Below, piece by piece: positions 55,422 to 62,756 of a DNA stretch of 64,000 nt. Within the stretch, counting starts at the first letter, position 1. Each line of letters starts with the position of its first letter. The translations under genes and the position numbers were made by a program. Below the pieces are notes generated by a model that saw only the letters and a program-made list of their open reading frames with translations, was not told the origin of the DNA and made no database searches. This DNA comes from Kineococcus rhizosphaerae (GTDB taxonomy: Bacteria; Actinomycetota; Actinomycetes; Actinomycetales; Kineococcaceae): contig NZ_PVZF01000010.1 of NCBI RefSeq assembly GCF_003002055.1, forward strand, positions 62,001 through 126,000, in the 5' to 3' direction.

Positions 55422-57380
55422 ATGGTCAGCCAGGTGGACCGGGACCACCGCCCCGTCGTCGTCGTCGCGGACTTCCTGGGCGCCTACTCGCTGCGGCTCA
55501 TCCCCGGCGTCCGCGAGGTCCTGCAGGCCCGGGGAGTGCCCCTGCTGGTCCACGTCCACGACTTCTTCACCCCCGGCGTCTCCCCGCTGCTGCGCCACGC
55601 CTTCGCCGACGGCGGCGTGCGGGCCGCGATCGTCCTGCCCATGTCGAAGGCGCAGTCGCACGACGACGTGGACCGGCTCCTCGCCGCCCACCCCGACGTG
55701 CCCGCCGTCGCGCTGGGCGCCCCGACCGGGCAGCGGCCCGTGGTGCGCGCCGACAACCGGGCCGGCACGGCCGCGCTCGTGCGCCACGTGGCCGGGCAGG
55801 AGGGGGTGCGGCGCATCGGCCTGGTCCGCGGCGTGCGCCACCACGTCGACTCGGCCGAGCGCGAGGCGGCGGTGCGCGAGACCCTGGCCGAGCTCGGCAC
55901 CCGCCTCGACGAGGCGCTCGTCGTCGACGGCGAGTTCGCCCGGGACGTGACCTACGACGCGGTCTCCGCGCTCGTCCGCGCCGGGCACCGCTTCGACGCG
56001 CTCATCGCCCTGAACGACGAGATGGCGCTCGCCGCCGTGGACGCCCTGCACGACCACGGCCTGGACGTGCCCGGCGACGTCCTCGTCACCGGCTTCGACG
56101 ACGACGAGACCCCCCACCCCCGGTGCAGCCTCACCACCGTCTCCCAGCAGCTGCACCAGCAGGGGCGGCGGGCCGCGGAGCTGGTGCTGGGGCTGCTGGA
56201 CGGCACGGCGGCCGAGGACGTCCTCGTGGAGACCACCCTGGTGCGGCGCTCCTCCACGCAGCGGCCCGTGCCCGGCACCACGCGGGTCCCCCCGGGCCCG
56301 GACGTCGTCCCCGCCGGTCAGGCGACGGTCACGAACGCGGCCCTGGACCTGAACCGCGCGTTCATGGCGTGCTCCGACGAGCGGGACGTCCTGCGCGAGC
56401 TGGGGTCCCGGCTGGCGCGGCTGCAGGTCTCGCGCTGCTTCGTCGTGCTCTACGAGCCGGTGGCGGACGACCCGGCGCAGCAGCGCCTCGGGCGCCTGGC
56501 GCTCGCGCACCCCGGCGGGGTGGACGCCCTGGCGGCCGGGGACGCGTCCCTCTTCCCGGTCGCCGACCTCCTGCCCGCCGGGGTCCGGCACGAGCTGGGG
56601 CGCGGCACCCTGCTCCTGCAGCCCCTGGGGGTCCGCGGTCACGAGCTCGGCCACGTCCTGTACGAGCAGACGTCCCTGCTGCAGCACACCGCGGAGGTCC
56701 TGCGGATGGACGTCAGCTCGGCGCTGGCCGCCATCGCCCGCCACCGGGAGCTGGAGGCGACCGTCGCCCGGCGCACCGAGCAGCTGCGCCGCGAGATCGG
56801 GGTCCGCGAGCGCGCCGAAGCGGACCTGCGGGAGGCCAACGCCGAACTGCGCCGCTCCCTGCGCCGCGACGGTCTGACCGGCATCGCCAACCGCAGCGCG
56901 TTCGACGAGCACCTGGCCTGGGCGTGGGCGCACCACCTGCGCGACGGGGACGAGCTGTCCCTGCTGTTCGTCGACGTCGACTGCTTCAAGCTCTACAACG
57001 ACACCCGGGGGCACCTGCGCGGGGACGCGGCCCTGCGCGCGGTGGCCCGCGCGCTGGAGGCCTCCGTCCTGGCGCCGGGCGACCTCGCGGCGCGCTTCGG
57101 CGGCGAGGAGTTCGCCGTCGTGCTCCCCGCCACGGGTCCGGCCGGCGCCCTGGTCGTGGCCGAACGCGTCCGGCACGAGGTGCGCCGGTGCGCCGTCGAG
57201 CACCCGGCCTCGCCCGTGGTGCCCTGGTTGACGGTCAGCATCGGCGTGGCGACCGCCCGCCCGAGCGCCTCGACCGGGCCCCGGGACCTGCTGGCGGCCG
57301 CCGACGGGGCCGTCTACGAGGCCAAGGCGGCGGGCCGCAACCGCGCGGTCCTCGCCGCCGGGAACCGGCCCGCGCGCTGA
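55422..57380 (+). CDS. Sugar-binding-type sensor fused to a GGDEF diguanylate cyclase
   Basis: A 652-residue cytosolic fusion. Residues about 10-285 are a LacI/periplasmic-binding-protein-type domain without the HTH and without signal peptide (VVVADFLGAYSLRLIPGVREVL, DALIALNDEMALAAVDALHDHGLDVPGDVLVTGFDDDE, SLTTVSQQLHQQGRRAAELVLGLL). A helical/GAF-like middle region and a coiled coil lead to a GGDEF domain with RFGGEEF near 559-565 and DVDCFKLYNDTRGHLRGDAALR. It should link an intracellular sugar-like ligand to c-di-GMP synthesis. ATG 55422 is the start. Confidence 0.9.
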   Translation: MVSQVDRDHRPVVVVADFLGAYSLRLIPGVREVLQARGVPLLVHVHDFFTPGVSPLLRHAFADGGVRAAIVLPMSKAQSHDDVDRLLAAHPDVPAVALGAPTGQRPVVRADNRAGTAALVRHVAGQEGVRRIGLVRGVRHHVDSAEREAAVRETLAELGTRLDEALVVDGEFARDVTYDAVSALVRAGHRFDALIALNDEMALAAVDALHDHGLDVPGDVLVTGFDDDETPHPRCSLTTVSQQLHQQGRRAAELVLGLLDGTAAEDVLVETTLVRRSSTQRPVPGTTRVPPGPDVVPAGQATVTNAALDLNRAFMACSDERDVLRELGSRLARLQVSRCFVVLYEPVADDPAQQRLGRLALAHPGGVDALAAGDASLFPVADLLPAGVRHELGRGTLLLQPLGVRGHELGHVLYEQTSLLQHTAEVLRMDVSSALAAIARHRELEATVARRTEQLRREIGVRERAEADLREANAELRRSLRRDGLTGIANRSAFDEHLAWAWAHHLRDGDELSLLFVDVDCFKLYNDTRGHLRGDAALRAVARALEASVLAPGDLAARFGGEEFAVVLPATGPAGALVVAERVRHEVRRCAVEHPASPVVPWLTVSIGVATARPSASTGPRDLLAAADGAVYEAKAAGRNRAVLAAGNRPAR

Positions 57381-57457
57381 ACCCCCGGGCGGCCGGCGCC
57401 CCGGGCGGTGGGTGGGGCCAGACGGTTGGTGGGGCCGGGTCCGGGTAAGCACCCGCC

Positions 57458-58795
57458 GTGAGCACCACGACCTCGACCGACGCACCTCCCACGCTGCGCC
57501 GGGCCATCAGCGGCGAGCTGCTGTTCCTGTTCATCCTCGGCGACGTCCTGGGCGCGGGCATCTACGCCCTCGTCGGGAACCTGGCCGGTGAGGTCGGCGG
57601 GGCGATCTGGGTCCCCCTGGTGGTGGCCCTGGCCATGGCGATGCTGACGGCGGCCTCGTACGCCGAGCTCGTCACGAAGTACCCCAAGGCGGGCGGGGCG
57701 GCCGTGTTCGCCCAGCGCGCGTTCGGCCGTCCCCTCGTCTCGTTCCTCGTCGGGTTCTCGATGCTGGCGGCGGGGGTGACGAGCGTGGCCGGGCTGGCGC
57801 TGGCGTTCTCCGGGAACTACCTGGGGGCCCTGGTCGACGTCCCGCCGCTCCCGGCGGCCCTGGTGTTCCTCGTCCTGGTGGCCCTGCTGAACGCGCGCGG
57901 CATCAAGGACTCGTTGCGCGCCAACGTCGTCATGACCGTCGTCGAGGTCGGCGGGCTGCTGCTGGTCGTGGCGCTGGCCGCGGTGGTCCTGGGCCGCGGC
58001 GACGGGTCCCCGGGCCGGGTCCTGGAGTTCTCCCCCGAGCACTCCGTGGCCGGGGGGATCCTCGCGGCGGCCGTGCTGGCGTTCTACTCCTTCGTGGGGT
58101 TCGAGACGTCGGCCAACGTCGCCGAGGAGGCCGTGGACCCCAGCCGCACCTACCCGCGGGCCCTGTTCGGCGGGCTCGCCGTCGCCGGCGTCGTCTACGT
58201 CCTGGTGGGTCTGGCCGTGTCCACGGCCGTCGCGCCGGAGCAGATCCAGGACTCCAGCGGGCCGCTGCTGGAGGTCGTGCGCGTCGCCGACGTCGGCCTG
58301 CCGGGCTGGCTGTACTCGCTCATCGCCCTCGTCGCCGTCGCCAACGGGGCGCTGCTGACGGCCATCATGAGCAGCCGCCTGACGTACGGCATGGCCACCG
58401 AGGGGCTGCTGCCGCCGGTGCTGGCGCGGGTGCTGCCCGGCCGGCGCACCCCGTGGGTCGCGATCGTCGTCACGACGGTCGTCTCGATGGCGCTCGTGCT
58501 CAGCGGCGACCTCGAGACGCTGGCCGCCACCGTCGTGCTGCTGCTGCTGATCGTGTTCATCAGCACCAACGTCGCGGTGCTCGTGCTGCGCCGGGACCGG
58601 GTGGAGCAGCGCCACTTCCGCGCGCCGACGGTGCTGCCGGTGCTGGGGGTCGTGGCCTGCGTGGGCCTGCTGACGCAGCAGGAGGCGGGCGTCTGGTTGC
58701 GCGCCGCGGTCCTGCTCGCGGTCGGTGTCGCCCTCTACGCCCTCACGCGGAGGGCGTCCCGGGGGACGCCGCAGCCAGCCGCCCGGACCCGCTGA
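57458..58795 (+). CDS. APC family amino acid permease
   Basis: A 445-residue secondary transporter with twelve predicted helices. LRRAISGELLFLFILGDVLGAGIYALVGNLAGEVGGAIWVPLVV and AFYSFVGFETSANVAEEAVDPSRTYPRALFGGLAVAG are typical of amino-acid-polyamine-organocation permeases. The substrate is probably a cationic or neutral amino acid. GTG 57458 may be leaderless (TAAGCA ends six bases before). Its last 53 bases overlap the end of manA on the opposite strand (58743-58795). Confidence 0.9.
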   Translation: MSTTTSTDAPPTLRRAISGELLFLFILGDVLGAGIYALVGNLAGEVGGAIWVPLVVALAMAMLTAASYAELVTKYPKAGGAAVFAQRAFGRPLVSFLVGFSMLAAGVTSVAGLALAFSGNYLGALVDVPPLPAALVFLVLVALLNARGIKDSLRANVVMTVVEVGGLLLVVALAAVVLGRGDGSPGRVLEFSPEHSVAGGILAAAVLAFYSFVGFETSANVAEEAVDPSRTYPRALFGGLAVAGVVYVLVGLAVSTAVAPEQIQDSSGPLLEVVRVADVGLPGWLYSLIALVAVANGALLTAIMSSRLTYGMATEGLLPPVLARVLPGRRTPWVAIVVTTVVSMALVLSGDLETLAATVVLLLLIVFISTNVAVLVLRRDRVEQRHFRAPTVLPVLGVVACVGLLTQQEAGVWLRAAVLLAVGVALYALTRRASRGTPQPAARTR

Positions 58796-59906
58796 TCGTC
58801 AGCGGGTGCTCGGCCGCCGTCACGAACGCGCTCTGCCCCTGCGCCAGTTCCAGGGTCCCCGCGCCGGAGGACAGCTCCACCGCGCCCTCCAGGACGATCA
58901 CCGCCCGCGGCAGGGGGTCCGCCCACACGCGCTCGGCGCGCACGGTCAGGACGGTGAGCGCGAAGTCGGGCACGGGGGAGAACACGAGCTCGTCGTCCGA
59001 GACGACCTCCGGCGCGCACAGCGGCGGGGGCAGTTCCCGGAAGTCCAGGACGGCGAGGAGTTCGGGGACGTCGACGTGCTTGGGCGTGAGCCCGCCGCGC
59101 AGGACGTTGTCGGAACTGGCCATGAGTTCCACGCCCGTGCCCTCCAGGTAGGCGTGGACGTTGCCGGCGGGCAGGAACAACGCCTCCCCCGGCGCGAGCC
59201 GCACCTGGTTCAGCAGCACCGAGACGAGGACGCCCGCGTCACCGGGGTAGCTGGCGGCGAGTTCCACGACGCACTGCGCCGACGGGTCGTCCGACCCCGC
59301 GCACGCCGTCGCGACGGCCTCCACGAGGGGGGCGACCGCCTCGGCGGGAGCCGTCAGCAGCAGCCGGGTCGCCTCCCGCAGCGCGTCCTCGCCCGCCAGC
59401 GCGGCGAGCAGCGCGTCGAGCAGGTCCTGCGCGTCCGGCGGCAGCGCGGGCAGGTCGAGGCCGGCCAGCAGCTCGCGCGCCGCGGCGGGTGAGCGGAAAC
59501 CGGCCATCGCCGCGAACGGCTCGAGGGCGAACAGCAGTTCCGGTTTGTGCGAGGTGTCCTTGTACAACCGGTGGGGGGCGTCCAGCGGGACGCCGGCGGC
59601 CTCCTCCTCGGCGAACCGGCGCGCGGCCGTGGCCGCGTCGGGGTGGGCCTGCAGGGACAGCGGCGCGGCCGCCGCCAGGACCTTCAGCAGGTACCCCAGC
59701 CGTTCCCCGGACCCCAGGAACTCCCCGGGCGAGGCGGCGATGAGTTCGTCCAGGCCCTTCCCGTCGGCCGTCGAGGGCAGCGAGGGGTGCGCACCGATCC
59801 ACAGCTCGGCCTGAGGGCCGCCGTCCGGTTCGTGCCCGAGCAACCGCGGGATCGCCGTGGTCGAGCCCCACGCGTAGGGCTGCACGGGGTTCGTCAGTCT
59901 CAGCAC
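58743..59906 (-). CDS. manA: Mannose-6-phosphate isomerase
   Basis: A 387-residue type I phosphomannose isomerase interconverting fructose 6-phosphate and mannose 6-phosphate. Zinc- and substrate-binding stretches are intact: PLSLQAHPDAATAA, YKDTSHKPELLFALEPFAAMAGFR and GNVHAYLEGTGVELMASSDNVLRGGLTPKHVDVPELL. GTG 59906 is six bases after TAGCCT (59918-59913, minus), indicating a leaderless message divergent from galE. Together with manB at 4430 it completes the route to mannose 1-phosphate, although the two genes are 53 kb apart here. Confidence 0.95.
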   Translation of the reverse strand: MLRLTNPVQPYAWGSTTAIPRLLGHEPDGGPQAELWIGAHPSLPSTADGKGLDELIAASPGEFLGSGERLGYLLKVLAAAAPLSLQAHPDAATAARRFAEEEAAGVPLDAPHRLYKDTSHKPELLFALEPFAAMAGFRSPAAARELLAGLDLPALPPDAQDLLDALLAALAGEDALREATRLLLTAPAEAVAPLVEAVATACAGSDDPSAQCVVELAASYPGDAGVLVSVLLNQVRLAPGEALFLPAGNVHAYLEGTGVELMASSDNVLRGGLTPKHVDVPELLAVLDFRELPPPLCAPEVVSDDELVFSPVPDFALTVLTVRAERVWADPLPRAVIVLEGAVELSSGAGTLELAQGQSAFVTAAEHPLTISGSGRLAAASPGTPSA

Positions 59907-59912
59907 ACCCCG

Positions 59913-59940
59913 AGGCTACTGTCCGGGGTCCCCGTAGGCT
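59913..59940. promoter_or_regulatory. Divergent leaderless promoters of manA and galE
   Basis: TAGCCT on the minus strand (59918-59913) and TAGGCT on the plus strand (59935-59940) each end exactly six bases before the start codon of manA or galE. The 40-base intergenic region leaves each -35 inside the other promoter, so the two sugar genes may compete for polymerase. Confidence 0.55.
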
Positions 59941-59946
59941 CGGACC

Positions 59947-60915
59947 ATGAGCGTTCTCGTGACCGGCGGCGCCGGCTACATCGGATCCCACGTCGTGCGG
60001 CTGCTGCAGCAGCGCGGCACCGACGTCGTCGTGGTGGACGACCTGTCGAACGGCCGCGCGCAGCGCGTCGGGGACGCGCCGGTCGTCGAGCTCGACCTGG
60101 CCACCGACGCCGCCGCGCCCGCGCTGGAACGGGCCTTCGCCGAGCACGACGTCGACGCCGTCATCCACTTCGCGGCCCGCAAGCAGGTCGGCGAATCGGT
60201 CGCCAAACCCGCGCGGTACTGGTCGCAGAACGTCGGCGGCACGGCGAACCTGCTGCAGGCCATGGAGTCCGCGGGCGTCGGCAAGCTCGTCTTCTCCTCC
60301 TCCGCGGCCACCTACGGCGCCCCCGCCGTCGAGGTCGTGCGCGAGGACGGCCCCGCCGAACCCATCAACCCCTACGGCCAGACGAAGCTCGTGGGCGAGT
60401 GGATGACGCGCGCCGCCGGCGTCGCGTGGGGCCTGCGCGCGGCGAACCTGCGCTACTTCAACGTCGCCGGCGCCGGCTGGGACGACCTGGGCGACTCGGC
60501 CGTCATGAACCTCATCCCGATCGTGTTCACCGCCCTGGACGCGGGGCGGGCGCCCGCGGTGTTCGGCGACGACTACCCCACGCCCGACGGGTCCTGCATC
60601 CGCGACTACGTCCACGTCCTGGACCTGGCGAAGGCCCACCTCGCGGCCCTGGACCACCTGGCCGGTGAGGACCGCCCGCACGACACCTTCAACGTCGGCA
60701 CCGGCCGCGGCGCCTCGGTGTTCGAGGTGCTCGCCGAGATCCGCGCGGTCACCGGCGTCGACCTCGACCCCGTCGTCAACGCCCGCCGCGCGGGCGACCC
60801 GCCGCGCCTGGTCGCCGACGTCGAGCGCATCACGAGCACCCTGGGCTGGAGCGCCACCCAGGACCTGCACGACATCGTGGCCAGCGCCTGGTCGGCCTGG
60901 CGCGCGAAGGGCTGA
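59947..60915 (+). CDS. galE: UDP-glucose 4-epimerase
   Basis: A 322-residue extended SDR that interconverts UDP-glucose and UDP-galactose using bound NAD. GGAGYIG is at residues 7-13, the catalytic S119-region SSSAATYG, Y143 and K147 in NPYGQTKLVGEW, and FNVGTGRGASVFEV near the C-terminus. The N-acetyl-tolerant subclass cannot be excluded. ATG 59947 follows TAGGCT by six bases. It is divergent from manA. UDP-galactose is needed for galactan-type cell-wall polymers in many actinobacteria. Confidence 0.93.
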   Translation: MSVLVTGGAGYIGSHVVRLLQQRGTDVVVVDDLSNGRAQRVGDAPVVELDLATDAAAPALERAFAEHDVDAVIHFAARKQVGESVAKPARYWSQNVGGTANLLQAMESAGVGKLVFSSSAATYGAPAVEVVREDGPAEPINPYGQTKLVGEWMTRAAGVAWGLRAANLRYFNVAGAGWDDLGDSAVMNLIPIVFTALDAGRAPAVFGDDYPTPDGSCIRDYVHVLDLAKAHLAALDHLAGEDRPHDTFNVGTGRGASVFEVLAEIRAVTGVDLDPVVNARRAGDPPRLVADVERITSTLGWSATQDLHDIVASAWSAWRAKG

Positions 60916-60942
60916 GCGTCGGGGCCCCGGGCCGTCGCGCGC

Positions 60943-61857
60943 TCAGTGCGGCAGCACCAGGCTGATCACGAGCAGCACGGGCGCGACCAGGACCGTCGTC
61001 ACCAGCACGGTGTCGCGGGCCAGGTCGCGCCCCACCCCGTACCGGACGGCGTAGGTGAAGACGTTCTGGGCCGTCGGCAGCGCCGCCACGACGGTCGCCG
61101 CGTAGACGGCCCCGGGCCCCAGGCCCAGCAGCCGCGCCACGGCGTACGTCACGAGCGGCTGCACGAACGCCTTCAGGGCACTGGCCAGGAGCACCTCCGG
61201 CGAGCGCCACCCCTGCGTGCTGCGCCCGTGCAGGGAGATGCCGAAGGCGACGAGCGCGCCGGGGATCGCGAACCCCGCCAGCAGCCCCAGCGGCTGGGAC
61301 AGGGCCGTCGGCAGCCGCCAGCCCGTCACCGACAACCCGATCCCGACGGCGCTGGCCAGGAGCACCGGGTTGGCCAGCGGCGCCAGCAGCCGCTTCGCGC
61401 TCGCCCCGCCCGGGTGCCGGGAGACGTCGAGGACCCCCAGGGCGATGGGCGAGAGCACGACCATCTGCAGCAGCATCGCCGGCAGCACGGCCGTCAGGTC
61501 CTTCAGCACGTACGCCGCCACGGGCAGCCCGATGTTGGCGGCGTTGACGAACGCGCTCGCCAGCCCGCCCACGACGAGGTCGTCGCGCGACAGGCGCAGC
61601 CGGTACCGGGCGATCAGGACCCACAGGACGACCGCGGCGACGACCCCGCTGCTGGCGACGACGAGCTGCTCGGAGAACAGGACGTGCACGTCGGCGTCGG
61701 CGAGGGTCTGCACGAGCAGCGCCGGGGACCCGACGAAGAACACCAGCCGCGACACGACCGTCTGACCGGCCGGGCCGAGCACCCCGGTGCGGCCCAGGAC
61801 GTACCCCACGGCGATGAGGCTGGCGACGACGACGAACCCGGTGAGCACTCCGCTCAC
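60943..61857 (-). CDS. AEC family transporter
   Basis: A 304-residue auxin-efflux-carrier-type membrane protein with about ten helices, beginning VSGVLTGFVVVASLIAVGYVLGRTGVLGPAGQTVVSRLVFFVGSPALLVQTLADADV. AEC transporters move malate, lactate or other anions. GTG 61857 starts the hydrophobic N-terminus; an upstream start would only add a proline-rich extension. It converges on galE and is divergent from dprE2. No substrate evidence is available. Confidence 0.87.
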   Translation of the reverse strand: MSGVLTGFVVVASLIAVGYVLGRTGVLGPAGQTVVSRLVFFVGSPALLVQTLADADVHVLFSEQLVVASSGVVAAVVLWVLIARYRLRLSRDDLVVGGLASAFVNAANIGLPVAAYVLKDLTAVLPAMLLQMVVLSPIALGVLDVSRHPGGASAKRLLAPLANPVLLASAVGIGLSVTGWRLPTALSQPLGLLAGFAIPGALVAFGISLHGRSTQGWRSPEVLLASALKAFVQPLVTYAVARLLGLGPGAVYAATVVAALPTAQNVFTYAVRYGVGRDLARDTVLVTTVLVAPVLLVISLVLPH

Positions 61858-61992
61858 GGGCGGGCGGGACGGGCGCGGCGCACGGGGGACACCGCAGGAG
61901 GGTAGCCGCGGGGTCACGGTCGGCTCACGATCACCGGGCCCGGGGGGCTGCTCGCAGGGAGCGGTCAGCCGCCGTTGCTAGGGTCGAACGTT

Positions 61993-62748
61993 GTGATCGA
62001 CGCCCTCGGGAACCCGCGCTCCGTCCTGCTGCTCGGCGGCACCTCCGACATCGGTCTGGCGATCGTGGAACGGCTCAGCCCCGAACGCCCGCTGCAGGTC
62101 ACCCTGGCCGCGCGCCCGGGTGCCCGCCGCGAGGAGGCCGTGGCCCGGCTGCACCGCCGCGGCCACGAGGTCCGCACGGTCGACTTCGAGGCGACCGCGC
62201 TCGAGACGCACGCGCAGGTCGTCGAGGAGTGCTTCGACGGCGGCGACGTCGACGTGACCGTCCTGGCCTTCGGCGTCCTCGGCGACAACGAGGTGTCCTG
62301 GCAGGACGCCGACGCCGCCGTGCGGGTCGCGACCGTGAACTACACCGCCCCCGTCAACCTGGGCGTGCACCTGGCCGCGAAGCTGAAGCTGCAGGGCCAC
62401 GGCGTCCTCGTCGCGCTGTCCAGCGTCGCGGGCGAGCGCGCCCGCCGCTCGAACTTCGTCTACGGCTCCTCCAAGGCCGGCTTCGACGCCTTCTTCACGG
62501 GCCTGCGCGAGGCCCTGCGCCCGAGCGGGGTGCGCGTCGTCGTCGTGCGGCCCGGCTTCGTGCACACCAAGATGACCGAAGGGCTCAAGACGGCCCCGCT
62601 GTCCGTGTCCGCCGAGCAGGTCGCCGAGGTGGCCGTCGACGCGGTCCGCACCGGCAAGGAGACCGTCTGGGCTCCCGAGCCGATGCGCTGGGTCATGTCG
62701 GCCCTGCGTCACGTCCCGGCGCCGGTGTTCCGCAAGCTGTCCCTCTGA
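61993..62748 (+). CDS. dprE2: DprE2-like decaprenylphosphoryl-ketoribose reductase
   Basis: A 251-residue SDR matching decaprenylphospho-2-keto-erythro-pentofuranose reductase, the second step in making decaprenylphosphoryl arabinose. Motifs are GGTSDIG (15-21), S143-S144, Y157 and K161 (NFVYGSSKAGFD) and RPGFVHTKMTEGL. The GTG follows TAGGGT by eight bases (leaderless). DprE1 is not adjacent upstream, as it would be in mycobacteria; a GT39-type membrane protein gene follows. Assignment depends on overall similarity; another SDR function is possible. Confidence 0.8.
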   Translation: MIDALGNPRSVLLLGGTSDIGLAIVERLSPERPLQVTLAARPGARREEAVARLHRRGHEVRTVDFEATALETHAQVVEECFDGGDVDVTVLAFGVLGDNEVSWQDADAAVRVATVNYTAPVNLGVHLAAKLKLQGHGVLVALSSVAGERARRSNFVYGSSKAGFDAFFTGLREALRPSGVRVVVVRPGFVHTKMTEGLKTAPLSVSAEQVAEVAVDAVRTGKETVWAPEPMRWVMSALRHVPAPVFRKLSL

Positions 62749-62756
62749 ACGGTCCC

